A DNA stretch of 59,720 bases, from positions 1 through 59,720 of the IMG/VR virus record IMGVR_UViG_3300045996_001340. One strand, 5' to 3'. Shown piece after piece: positions 28,761 through 37,324 of the stretch. Position 1 is the first letter of the stretch; the number at the start of each line of letters is the position of its first letter. Origin of the DNA: a virus. Under the pieces are notes generated by a model. That model was not told the origin of the DNA. It did not search any database and was given only the letters and a program-made list of their open reading frames with translations. A program made the position numbers and the translations under genes.

Positions 28761-30361
28761 TGACGAACTGGACTGTTGAGAACGACCCCGAAGTTCAGGC
28801 GTACGTGCGAGGGCAGTCGCTCGCCGCGGACGAAGCATCGAACGAGCAACTCGTCGCCGACATCAAGCAGCGCCGCCAAGCGCGCGAACATCCGTACCTC
28901 GACTTCGTGCGCAACCTGCCGAAGAACATCGGCATCGGCGGCTACAAGGGGCTCGTCGAGACGATCGACTCCGCACCGGAAGTCGGCGCGATACTCGGCG
29001 CTGCATCGGGCAATCCGATTGCCGCGGCCTCAGCAGTTGCCGGCGCGAGCAAACCAGAAGGCGAGGAGGCCGGCTTGTGGGACGCCGTGCCTCTCTCGGA
29101 GCGCTTCCCAGAGTTCATGGGCTCCGTGTCCGGATTCACCGAGTCGTGGGAGCGCAACGACCGGATGTCCGACGACGTCGTCCAAGGCATCACGCAGTTC
29201 ACGCTGCCGTTCATGGGGTGGCTCAAGGCTGCCGGAGGCGTCTCAGGCGCCACGAAGCTGGCGAAAGTCGGCAAGGCTGCAGCAGCCGAGGCCGCGACGG
29301 CGGCGACCGCATTCGATCCGCACGACGGTCGCTTCGCTGATCTCGCCAAGCTCGGCCGCGAGAGCGACACGAACTTCGGCAACCTTCTGCGCACCGTCGC
29401 GCCGGACGACTCGCTGACGAACCAATACATCGACTACATGACGAGCCGCGAGGACGAAGGCGCGCTCGAGGGCCGCTTCAAGAATGCGGTCGACGCCACG
29501 ATCAGCAGCGCCTTTGTCGCCGGCCTCATCAAGACCGCTGCAACCACGCGCAAGGGATTGCAGTATTCGATGGACAACGCGGCCGCTAGCTCAGGAGGCA
29601 AGGGCGTTCCGAATCAGCTCGGCATGGTTGCCTTCCACGGCACGCCGCACGACTTCGACGCGTTCGACCTGAGCAAGCTCGGCACGGGTGAAGGGCACCA
29701 AGCGTTCGGCCACGGCCTGTACTTCGCGGAAGCGGAGGGCACTGCGAAGCACTATCGCGGCGCGCTCAGTCGCCGGGGCATCACGCCCGGCTCTGCGATG
29801 GACAACGCGATGACGGCGATGGAGAAAGCGAACTGGGATGCGAAGCAGGCGTACGCGTCGCTCATGCGCACGGCGAGCTCGGCTCGCGATTCCGAGTACC
29901 GCGAGACGCTCATCAAGGCGGCGGACAAGATCAAAGCCGGCAACGTGAAGCAACTCGGCAAGCTGATGACGGTCGACATCCCGGACGAAGCTGTCGCGAA
30001 GATGCTGGACTTCGATACTCCGTTGCGCAATCAACCGAACATTCTCAAGCGCATACCGGCAGAGGATCGCGCCAAGCTCGAGGCAATGCTCGAGGAGAAC
30101 GATCACGTTGGCGATCTTGAGGAGTACACAGGCAACCAGCTCCAACAGATGATCGGCCGTGCCATCAGCGAAGACCGCATCGCGTTCAATCCGAAAGACG
30201 GCAACTTCGACAACACCAAGAAACTTGCTGCCGAATATTTCTTGGCGAACGACATTCCTGGCATCCGCTTCCTCGACGGCAACTCGCGCAGCAAAAGCGC
30301 TGGCACACGCAACATCGTGCTGTTCGACGACAAGCTCGTCACGATCACGAAGAAGGAATAA
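28760..30361 (+). CDS. Internal virion protein with ADP-ribosyltransferase-like domain, 533 aa
   Basis: ATG 28760 in TAATG overlap. The N-terminal half is helical with Ala/Gly-rich hydrophobic segments. From about residue 285 the sequence reads MVAFHGTPHDFDAFDLSKLG, then GEGHQAFGHGLYFAE, the H-G-T...G-x-G-L-Y-F pattern of ART domains of the ART-PolyVal type. GIRFLDGNSRSKSAGTRN and NIVLFDDKLVTI close the domain. Such enzymes transfer ADP-ribose from NAD to proteins. As part of the particle it would enter the host with the DNA. Confidence 0.75.
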   Translation: MTNWTVENDPEVQAYVRGQSLAADEASNEQLVADIKQRRQAREHPYLDFVRNLPKNIGIGGYKGLVETIDSAPEVGAILGAASGNPIAAASAVAGASKPEGEEAGLWDAVPLSERFPEFMGSVSGFTESWERNDRMSDDVVQGITQFTLPFMGWLKAAGGVSGATKLAKVGKAAAAEAATAATAFDPHDGRFADLAKLGRESDTNFGNLLRTVAPDDSLTNQYIDYMTSREDEGALEGRFKNAVDATISSAFVAGLIKTAATTRKGLQYSMDNAAASSGGKGVPNQLGMVAFHGTPHDFDAFDLSKLGTGEGHQAFGHGLYFAEAEGTAKHYRGALSRRGITPGSAMDNAMTAMEKANWDAKQAYASLMRTASSARDSEYRETLIKAADKIKAGNVKQLGKLMTVDIPDEAVAKMLDFDTPLRNQPNILKRIPAEDRAKLEAMLEENDHVGDLEEYTGNQLQQMIGRAISEDRIAFNPKDGNFDNTKKLAAEYFLANDIPGIRFLDGNSRSKSAGTRNIVLFDDKLVTITKKE

Positions 30362-30364
30362 TCA

Positions 30365-33064
30365 GTGGCGGATCTCGGCCTCACAAAGGCAATCAAGTCT
30401 GCAGTCAAGACCGGCCTGAAGGGTGCAGAAGTTCTGCGCCCCGAGCAGATCGAACTGCGCAACAAGATCGGTGTCGGCCAGCCCGCGAAGCTCACGCCTG
30501 ACCCAGCAGTCGCGCCGACGATCTCGCCGGCTGTCGATCCGAACCCAATCCCGCCGCCCGATCCGGCCACCGCGCCACCGATCGCAGCAACGCCCGAGCT
30601 CCCGACGGAAGCTGCGACAACGGCCGAGGCTGACCGGCTCACGAAGATCGGCTTCAGCTCGTACGACCTGGACCAGTCGTTCCAGACGAACTTCGACACG
30701 ATCAAGACGACCGACGACATCAAGGCCGTCATCGCCGATCAGGCAGTGAAGAACGCGGGCAAGATCGACGAAGCCCGGCGCGGCGTCATCACGAATCAAG
30801 AGCTGGCGGCGCTTGCTGCGGACCTGGATCTCGACAACACGACCGTGCAGTCCGTGCTCACGCGCGAGTCTGGCGGCACGCTCAACGCCGAGACGATCCT
30901 GGCATCGCGCCAGATGTTGAACTCCAGCGCCGAGCGCATCAGCACGCTCGCGAAGAAGATCTCAACTGGGCAGGCGAGCGACATCGACCGCATCATGTTC
31001 CGTCGGCAGATGCAGTTCCATTCGGAGTTCCAGACGCAGTTCATGGGCGCCCGCGCCGAAGCCGGCCGCGCGCTCAACGCATTCAGCATTCCGACGAAGA
31101 TCAATGAGGCGCAGCTCGCGCGCATGAAGGAAACGGTGGAGCGCTCGTGGGGCGACACCGACGCGATGGCGAAGGCAGTCGGCGAAATCGATTCGACGCA
31201 GGGTATCAGCAAACTCGCACGGAAGTACACGCAGTCGCGTTTTTGGGGCGCGACTGCGGAACTCTTCGTCAACAGCATCTTGTCCGGCCCGAAGACCTTC
31301 ATGGTCAACCTCGCCGGCAATGCGCTGTTCCAGTCGATGAACGTTCTCGAGACTGCCGTGGCCGCGCGTATCGGCCGCTTCCTTCCTGGCGATGAGCACG
31401 TGCTGGTGGGCGAGGCTTCAAGCCAGATCCACGGCACGCTCGCAGGTGTGCGTGACGGGCTGCGCCTCGCAGCGAAGGCGGCCAAGTCGGGCCGCACGCT
31501 GGACGACATGGTGAAGTACGACACGGGCACCAACCGCTCGATAACGGCACAGAACCTGCTGCCGAAGGGCCTGCAGGACTCTCCCCTCGCGCATTTCGTC
31601 AACGGCCTCGGCGCGGTTATCCGTGCGCCGACCGAGCGCTTCATCGCGCCGACCGACGAGTTCTTCAAGACTATCGCGTACCGAGCAGAGCTCGAGCGCC
31701 AGGCGTTCGCGCACGCGCACGACCAGGTCAGCTCCGGCGCCGTGCAGGTTGCCGACGCCGCGACCGTTGCGCGCGAGTTCGCAGAGAACACGCCGGTCAA
31801 AGCACAGGAAGCAGCGGTCGAGTATTCGCGGTACGTGACGTTCCAGAATCAGCTCGGCGAGAAAGCTCGCGCGTTCGAGTCCGCGATCCGCAAGGTGCCG
31901 GCGCTCACGATCCTTGCACCGTTTATCCGCACGCCGCTGAACATCTTCAAGGCCGGCCTGCTCGAGCGGTCGCCGGTCGCGTTGTTCAGCCGGAAGTTCC
32001 GCGAAGACGTCAAGGCCGGCGGTCGACGCCGCGACCTCGCGCTCGCGCGCGTGACGATGGGCTCGCTGACCTCGGCCTGGGTGGCCTACGAAACGATCCA
32101 GGGCAACCTCACTGGCGGCGGCCCGCAGAATGACGAAGCACGTCAGCTGCTGCAGGCGCAGGGCTGGCAGCCGTACTCGGTGCGCTGGACGGACCCGGTA
32201 ACGGGCGACGTCAAGTACACAAGCTACGCGCGCTTCGAGCCGTTGGCGTTCGTCATCGGTGCGACGGCTGACGCTGCCGAGATCTCTTCGTACGTCAACA
32301 GCGACGTCGATACGGTCGCAAGCGAAGACCAGCAGCTGAACGAAGTGGCTGCGGCGATCATCGCGGGCATCGCGAACAACACGATGAGCAAGACCTTCAT
32401 GAAGGGTCTCGCCGACTTCAGCGAGTTGCTCTCCGATCCGAAGAGGTACATGAAGCAGTGGGGCGGCCAGATGGCGACGGCGTTCATCCCGTACTCCGCG
32501 TTCCGCCGCCAGATCAACCAAATCCAAGACCCGTACATGCGCGAAGCATGGACGCTCGTGGACAAGATCAAGACGCAGTCCGGCATCCCCGGCTACTCGG
32601 AAGAAGCGCCGCCGCGTCGTGACATCTTCGGCCAGCCGCGCAAGTACTCTGCCGGCGATCTCATCGGCCCGATGTCGCCGATGCCGACGTCGACCGAGAA
32701 CCCGGACCCTCTGCTGCGCGAGCTCACAGACATCATGACACAGACGCGCGAAGTGCCTATCACCATGCCGAGCAAGAGCGTGGAGGGCATGCGCCTCACA
32801 GCGGACGAGTACGACAATCTCGTGCGCCTGTCCAGGCTCGAACCGATCGTGCGTGGCCGCACCTTCGCCGAGGAGCTCGACCGCACGATCAACAGCTCTG
32901 CCTACGATCGCGCGACTCCGACGTTCCGTGCCGAGCTCTTGAAGGACCTGCAGGAGCGGTTCGACAGCGTTGCGAAGGCGCACCTCGAACGAGACAACCC
33001 CGGCTTCGCTTACCGCATTGAGGTCTACCGCTCCAAGCGCGACCGCCTCCGATTCGATCAATAA
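30365..33064 (+). CDS. Large internal virion protein, 899 aa
   Basis: GTG 30365. A proline/alanine-rich linker near residues 40-75 is followed by long helices (NAETILASRQMLNSSAERIS, MGARAEAGRALNAFS). A hydrophobic region near residues 300-335 (FVNSILSGPKTFMVNLAGNA) may insert into the inner membrane. Later parts include FAENTPVKAQEAAVEYSRYV and TILAPFIRTPLNIFKAG, a pattern I associate with the largest ejection protein of podoviruses (T7 gp16 position). No lytic transglycosylase motif is seen. Confidence 0.7.
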   Translation: MADLGLTKAIKSAVKTGLKGAEVLRPEQIELRNKIGVGQPAKLTPDPAVAPTISPAVDPNPIPPPDPATAPPIAATPELPTEAATTAEADRLTKIGFSSYDLDQSFQTNFDTIKTTDDIKAVIADQAVKNAGKIDEARRGVITNQELAALAADLDLDNTTVQSVLTRESGGTLNAETILASRQMLNSSAERISTLAKKISTGQASDIDRIMFRRQMQFHSEFQTQFMGARAEAGRALNAFSIPTKINEAQLARMKETVERSWGDTDAMAKAVGEIDSTQGISKLARKYTQSRFWGATAELFVNSILSGPKTFMVNLAGNALFQSMNVLETAVAARIGRFLPGDEHVLVGEASSQIHGTLAGVRDGLRLAAKAAKSGRTLDDMVKYDTGTNRSITAQNLLPKGLQDSPLAHFVNGLGAVIRAPTERFIAPTDEFFKTIAYRAELERQAFAHAHDQVSSGAVQVADAATVAREFAENTPVKAQEAAVEYSRYVTFQNQLGEKARAFESAIRKVPALTILAPFIRTPLNIFKAGLLERSPVALFSRKFREDVKAGGRRRDLALARVTMGSLTSAWVAYETIQGNLTGGGPQNDEARQLLQAQGWQPYSVRWTDPVTGDVKYTSYARFEPLAFVIGATADAAEISSYVNSDVDTVASEDQQLNEVAAAIIAGIANNTMSKTFMKGLADFSELLSDPKRYMKQWGGQMATAFIPYSAFRRQINQIQDPYMREAWTLVDKIKTQSGIPGYSEEAPPRRDIFGQPRKYSAGDLIGPMSPMPTSTENPDPLLRELTDIMTQTREVPITMPSKSVEGMRLTADEYDNLVRLSRLEPIVRGRTFAEELDRTINSSAYDRATPTFRAELLKDLQERFDSVAKAHLERDNPGFAYRIEVYRSKRDRLRFDQ

Positions 33065-33076
33065 GAGACAACACGA

Positions 33077-35356
33077 ATGTCCATCGACACAGTCAACGAT
33101 ATCGCCCCGCGCGTTCAGTACGTCGCCTCTGCAGCCCAAACGGTCTTCGACTATCCGTTCCCGATCTTCCAGGACGCGGACCTGGTCGTGGACGTTGACG
33201 GCGCAACGAAGACTCTCAACACTGACTACACGGTCTCTGGGGAAGGTGACGACACGGGAGGCGATATCACGTTCGTCTCACCTTTGGTAGGCGGCGAGAT
33301 CGTCACGATCTACCGCGAGACAGAAATATCGCGCGAGACAGACTTCCAACAGAACGGCCCGCTGACTTCTCGCAGCATCAACGACGAGTTCGACAAGGGC
33401 ACGCTGGTGATGCAAGAGCTGCGCTCGGCCGTCAAGCGTTGCTTGCGCTTGCCGGTTATCGCTGAAGTGAATGACGCTGACATCGAGCTCGGGCCGATCA
33501 GCAACTGGCTTAGCCGGTTCGTCTTCATCGGACCGACCGGCGTCCCGGAGCCTGCGGCAGGGCTGTCGACCGTCACGTTGACGCAGTCGGTTGTCGGCAG
33601 CGTGCTCAATCCGCAGACGACGGCAGAGACTATCGCTGGCGCCACTGCGAATACGAACATCCCGTCGACCGAAGTGTTCAACTTCCGTCGCGTCCGCAAC
33701 CCTTCCGTGACGGAAGGCGTGACCAACGAGAGCGTTCAACTGTCGCAAGCTGCAGCCCTAGCGGCGGGCAAGGTGATCCTACTGCCGAAAGGGACCTACC
33801 TGGTCACGGGCACATGGACTCTCACGGCCGGCACCACGATCGTCGGCGAAGGCCCGGACACGATCATCAAGATGCAGTCCTCCCAGCTCGCGGCGGCCGA
33901 TCTTGCCGGGCTCACGTTCAAAAATCTCAAGGTCACCTCCAGCGTCACCGGAGCCGGGTTGATCTTCACCCGTTGCGACAACCTGACCTTCGAGAACGTT
34001 TGGTTCGACGGCACGATCGGAGGCACCAACCCTGCGGGCACGACGGCGTTGTGGCTAAAGGGGTGCGATGAAGTGCGCGTCACAGGGTGCCGCTTCATCA
34101 ACTACGCGAACGGCGTTTACGCCGGTGACGACGCCCTCGGCGAGAAGTGCGGCACGGTCCGAGTGTCCAAGTGCCATTTCGAGCACACGCTCCTGAGTGC
34201 TGCAAGCTATCCGACGGGCGTCTATCAGTACCAGTGCGACTATATGTACGTCGACCTGTGCTCGTTCAAGAACATCTTCCCCGGCGGTGCAGATCCGAGC
34301 CCGAGGGGATACGGATTCTACGAAGGCGACGGCGCGAGCATCGTCTCTTCAGTCACCAACAGCATCGGCATCTGCACTTCAGTTGCCAGCAACACCGGGC
34401 CGTTTGTGTTCGCGCAAGCAGCAGCCACTGTCACTTTCGCCGTGAGCAATTGTTACTTCAACGGCGCGGGCGAGTCGGCAGAGTTCGTGAGCGGCTCGGG
34501 ACGCACGCTGACGCAAGTCGTCGGCAACTACGTCTTGAACAGCTACTGCTTCCTGCAGCCTGGCGACGGCGCTACGTTGTGCGAGGCTGTCATTTTCGAG
34601 CGCAACTACTTCCGGCTGGCGAACAACAGCAACGCCGCGGTCCGCGTGGGCGGTAACGGCGGAGGGTTCAACTTCCTGCACTACAACCGCAACGTCATCA
34701 ACGGCAGCACTGCAGGCGGCCTGTTCGTCAGCGACGTACGCAAGTACGCCACGGTCACGAACAACACGTTCCAGGAGTGCAACACCGCAGACGCCGCCTT
34801 CAGCGCAGGAGTCAACGACTACCAGGTGTCGTGCATCTCGTTCTTCGGTTCGCGATTCGGTCTGGTCTCCGGCAACTACTGCGAGAACGCCCGTGCCGGC
34901 ATCGGCCGAGCCGACTATGGTTTCACTTGCGACGGGACCACGCATTCGATCGACGTGCGGCCGGACAACCGGTTCATCCGTATGGGGCTTGGCGGCGTGC
35001 GCAACACGGTGAACTTCGCGACGAATCCGTGGCCGTGGTACCAGCCGGGCGCGCAGATCTGGTTCGGCGACCCGACGACCGGCAATCCTCCGGGCCGTGT
35101 CTGCACCCACCTCTTCCAGACCACCATCTCTTCGACCGAGGCAGGAGGGCAGACGGTGCTGTCGGTGACTAGCAACACGGGCATGGCGGCGGATGATTTC
35201 GTCGGCATCTTGCTCGACACCGGCGCATACCACTACACCTACATCTCGAGCACCGGCGTTGGCACTATCACAGTCAACGTAGCCTTGCCGTCGCAAGCGG
35301 CAGCCGGCAACGAGGTGATCGTCAACCGGTTCAAAGCGATGGCGAACCTCGCGTGA
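33077..35356 (+). CDS. Tail fibre/spike with T7-like N-terminus and beta-helix, 759 aa
   Basis: The first 150 residues (NDIAPRVQYVASAAQTVFDY, IYRETEISRETDFQQNGPL) match the T7-type tail fibre N-terminal domain that attaches to the nozzle. Residues 190-640 show pectate-lyase-like beta-helix coils (LTFENVWFDGTIGG, VRVTGCRFINYANGVYAG, VVGNYVLNSYC). The C-terminus is a compact beta domain. It probably binds or depolymerises a surface polysaccharide; catalytic residues cannot be assigned. Confidence 0.85.
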   Translation: MSIDTVNDIAPRVQYVASAAQTVFDYPFPIFQDADLVVDVDGATKTLNTDYTVSGEGDDTGGDITFVSPLVGGEIVTIYRETEISRETDFQQNGPLTSRSINDEFDKGTLVMQELRSAVKRCLRLPVIAEVNDADIELGPISNWLSRFVFIGPTGVPEPAAGLSTVTLTQSVVGSVLNPQTTAETIAGATANTNIPSTEVFNFRRVRNPSVTEGVTNESVQLSQAAALAAGKVILLPKGTYLVTGTWTLTAGTTIVGEGPDTIIKMQSSQLAAADLAGLTFKNLKVTSSVTGAGLIFTRCDNLTFENVWFDGTIGGTNPAGTTALWLKGCDEVRVTGCRFINYANGVYAGDDALGEKCGTVRVSKCHFEHTLLSAASYPTGVYQYQCDYMYVDLCSFKNIFPGGADPSPRGYGFYEGDGASIVSSVTNSIGICTSVASNTGPFVFAQAAATVTFAVSNCYFNGAGESAEFVSGSGRTLTQVVGNYVLNSYCFLQPGDGATLCEAVIFERNYFRLANNSNAAVRVGGNGGGFNFLHYNRNVINGSTAGGLFVSDVRKYATVTNNTFQECNTADAAFSAGVNDYQVSCISFFGSRFGLVSGNYCENARAGIGRADYGFTCDGTTHSIDVRPDNRFIRMGLGGVRNTVNFATNPWPWYQPGAQIWFGDPTTGNPPGRVCTHLFQTTISSTEAGGQTVLSVTSNTGMAADDFVGILLDTGAYHYTYISSTGVGTITVNVALPSQAAAGNEVIVNRFKAMANLA

Positions 35357-35781
35357 TCCTCACCCGGCACTACGACGACGGCCTGCTTACGCGCGGCGTC
35401 CTGCAGCTCCAAGGACTCACACTTCAAACGATCGAGCGGCCGTGGATTCCGAACCCGGAGGGGCCGGGCGGTCTGCCGAAGAAGTCCTGTGTTCCGGTCG
35501 GAACTTACACGCTCGAGCACCACAACGGCACGGACTTCAAGGACGTCTGGGCGCTCGTCAACCACGAGCTCGGCGTCTACCACTGGACGAAGCCTGAAGG
35601 GCAAACGTGGGGGCGCACGGCGATTCTGATCCATGCCGGCAACTACGTCGAGAACGTGATCGGCTGCATCGCGCCGGGCATGACCGGCGGCGACACATAC
35701 GTCTCCGAGTCGCGTGACGCCGTCCAGCTCATTCGCTCCATCCTCGACCGCCGACAGAAGCACACGCTGGTGATCCAATGA
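35353..35781 (+). CDS. DUF5675 family protein, candidate endolysin position, 142 aa
   Basis: Overlaps the fibre stop (GTGA). Starts MILTRHYDDGLLTRGVLQLQ; LQTIERPWIPNPEGPGGLPK, then SCVPVGTYTLEHHNG, WGRTAILIHAGNYVENVIGC and I(A)PGM fit DUF5675. H and C residues in IHAGNY...GC recall L,D-transpeptidase-like or related folds, but activity is not established. It is the first gene of the lysis cassette, where an endolysin is expected and no other candidate exists. Confidence 0.7.
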   Translation: MILTRHYDDGLLTRGVLQLQGLTLQTIERPWIPNPEGPGGLPKKSCVPVGTYTLEHHNGTDFKDVWALVNHELGVYHWTKPEGQTWGRTAILIHAGNYVENVIGCIAPGMTGGDTYVSESRDAVQLIRSILDRRQKHTLVIQ

Positions 35782-35993
35782 CCCCCGAGAGAGTTCGAAC
35801 GTGGATGTCGGCCCTCGGCGGCCGGCGCTTTCTGCTGACGATCGGCGCCAACACGGTGAACACGATCCTGTTCTGGCCGGTCGGCGCACTGAGCGAGCAG
35901 GGCTACCTGACGACCTTCGCCGCCACCGTGGCTGCGTATCTGGCCTCCGCAGGCTGGCAGAAGCACGTCGAAGCCAAGGCGTCCTCGCCATGA
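35778..35993 (+). CDS. Putative holin, 71 aa, two membrane segments
   Basis: ATG 35778 in ATGA overlap. Starts MTPERVRTWMSALGGRRFLL. Two hydrophobic segments (LLTIGANTVNTILFWPVGAL and YLTTFAATVAAYLASAGW) are separated by a short turn, with charged ends. It lies directly before the spanin genes and could be the main holin or an antiholin. Confidence 0.6.
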   Translation: MTPERVRTWMSALGGRRFLLTIGANTVNTILFWPVGALSEQGYLTTFAATVAAYLASAGWQKHVEAKASSP

Positions 35994-36349
35994 TCCCGCT
36001 TCCTTACGTGGCCCTGGCGGGCCTGCTGATGGCTGTCGGCTCGTTCTTCTACGGCATCAGCGTCGGCAAGGACAGTGAGAAGGCGAACCGGGCCGAGGCG
36101 ATCGAGCTGGCCCGCGAGACGCGCAAGCTCGCGCTAGACGGCGCGCTCGAGGCGATCGGCAAGCAGCGACCCATCCACAAGACCATTCAGACCGAGACGA
36201 AAGAGGTGATTCGTGAAGTCCCTGTGTATCGCGATTGCAAGCACGATCCTGCTGTTGAGCGGCTGCTCGACTCAGCCCGTGCTAACGGAGCCGGATTCAA
36301 GCCTGAAGCTGGCGTGCCCTCTGGATCTGGGCAAGGGGAATCACCGTGA
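35990..36349 (+). CDS. i-spanin (Rz-like), 119 aa
   Basis: ATG 35990 overlaps the holin-like stop. A single N-terminal membrane segment (YVALAGLLMAVGSFFYGISV) is followed by a charged periplasmic helix. VIREVPVYRDC is the typical Rz region, and the rest overlaps the o-spanin gene in another frame. It would span the periplasm and fuse membranes at lysis together with the lipoprotein partner. Confidence 0.8.
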   Translation: MIPLPYVALAGLLMAVGSFFYGISVGKDSEKANRAEAIELARETRKLALDGALEAIGKQRPIHKTIQTETKEVIREVPVYRDCKHDPAVERLLDSARANGAGFKPEAGVPSGSGQGESP

Positions 36350-36452
36350 TTTTGGTGGAACGACCGAAGAGCTGCTCGCAATGTACGAGCGCTATTTTGA
36401 ATGTGCGAAGGTTTGCAGGGCAGGAGACGGCAGTGATTCGACAGACAGGTGA
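36213..36452 (+). CDS. o-spanin lipoprotein (Rz1-like), 79 aa, out-of-frame overlap
   Basis: GTG 36213 inside the i-spanin gene, +1 frame. The signal MKSLCIAIASTILLLSGCST has the lipobox LSGC with Cys18. The short mature part is rich in Pro, Leu and charged residues (PVLTEPDSSLKLACPLDLG) and extends beyond the i-spanin end. The embedded-then-overlapping arrangement is classic for spanin pairs of Gram-negative phages. Confidence 0.85.
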   Translation: MKSLCIAIASTILLLSGCSTQPVLTEPDSSLKLACPLDLGKGNHRDFGGTTEELLAMYERYFECAKVCRAGDGSDSTDR

Positions 36453-36633
36453 GGCGAAGGTGGGGACGGTTCTGATGTTGGCAGGGACGAGCGGCGCGAG
36501 TACAGCCACCAGCTTCTATGTCGAGACGCTGCCGATGCTGCAGTGGTTCTCGGTGCTGCTCGCCATTCTGTCGGGCCTCGTCGCGCTGGCGCTGGGCATC
36601 ATCAAGCTGATCGAGTATCTGCGTAAACGCTAG
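36433..36633 (+). CDS. Putative holin, single membrane segment, 66 aa
   Basis: GTG 36433 chosen because AGGAG lies 7 nt upstream; it overlaps the o-spanin by 20 bp. The upstream open frame lacks a ribosome site. The body ends in LQWFSVLLAILSGLVALALG and a basic tail (YLRKR), a single-pass N-out C-in holin or pinholin layout. The stop TAG overlaps the stop of the convergent gene (CTAG). Confidence 0.6.
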   Translation: MIRQTGEAKVGTVLMLAGTSGASTATSFYVETLPMLQWFSVLLAILSGLVALALGIIKLIEYLRKR

Positions 36634-36902
36634 CACGTCTTGTATAGTTGTAGCAAACGCTCACCGGCATCTCGATCAGCGTTCACAAGAGTAAGGAGGC
36701 TGTCCGGATACCAGGAGACTCGGTTGAACGGGCGTTCGCCATCCAGCAACAGCAAAGCGAACTCCCCGTCCTGCCCTTGACCGTACATGTCGGAATAACT
36801 GTGGCTGACGATCGCTTCGAGCCCGGCGTCGAAATGCGACATGTACGGAGGGACGACGTCCGCAATCTTGACCCGCTGGCCTCGAAAGAACTTCTGACTC
36901 AT
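36630..36902 (-). CDS. Hypothetical protein, 90 aa, KOW-like
   Basis: Starts MSQKFFRGQRVKIADVVPPY. FFRGQRVKIADV plus GLEAIVSHSYSD fits a small SH3- or KOW-like barrel. It is the last gene of the leftward replication arm, and its stop overlaps that of the rightward holin. Function unknown. Confidence 0.6.
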   Translation of the reverse strand: MSQKFFRGQRVKIADVVPPYMSHFDAGLEAIVSHSYSDMYGQGQDGEFALLLLDGERPFNRVSWYPDSLLTLVNADRDAGERLLQLYKTC

Positions 36903-37324
36903 GTGAGCCGGTCCAGATAGATGTAAGTGCCCGGACCGCGCACCTTCGTCGTGTATGGCTTCAAGCCGCAGGCGATCAGGTTGCGCAGCGAGCTGATGTT
37001 CGTCGACAGCACGTACGTCCACACGCGCTGCAACGCTTCCTTGCGGACGTGCCGAATCACGGCACGAGTTAACCGCCTCTGCAGGCCGATCCCTCGCGCC
37101 TGTTCTACGACACCCGTCCGGGTGATGTAGCCTCCCTTCCACGTCGCTTTCATGCCGATATAGCCGACTGCCTCTGGCTCCTCGCCGGCGTACACTTCCT
37201 CGGCAACCCACCACGTGCACTTCGTCATCTGCTTGTCGGTCAGCTTGTACGCGTCATCCTTGAAACACTCCTTGTCCAAGCGCGCGATGAGCTCGTAGTC
37301 GTCGGTCTGGCGGATGCGAATCAT
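36899..37324 (-). CDS. GNAT-family N-acetyltransferase, 141 aa
   Basis: VEQARGIGLQRRLTRAVIRH near residues 71-90 is the acetyl-CoA-binding motif A (Q/R-x-x-G-x-G/A), preceded by GYITRTGV. STNISSLRNLIACGLKPY is motif B-like. The substrate cannot be read; phage GNATs may modify host proteins or antibiotics. ATG 37324 in ATGA overlap with the helicase gene. Confidence 0.85.
   Translation of the reverse strand: MIRIRQTDDYELIARLDKECFKDDAYKLTDKQMTKCTWWVAEEVYAGEEPEAVGYIGMKATWKGGYITRTGVVEQARGIGLQRRLTRAVIRHVRKEALQRVWTYVLSTNISSLRNLIACGLKPYTTKVRGPGTYIYLDRLT

Noticed and set aside
33077-35356. Diversity-generating retroelement target in the tail fibre
   Set aside because: No reverse transcriptase and no template repeat were seen, although temperate podoviruses such as BPP-1 carry such systems.
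35491-35504. GTTCCGGTCGGAAC inside the DUF5675 gene and the copy at 23495 in the glycosyltransferase gene
   Set aside because: Both are in coding sequence without promoter hexamers nearby. They are kept only as supporting occurrences of the motif, not as separate regulatory features.
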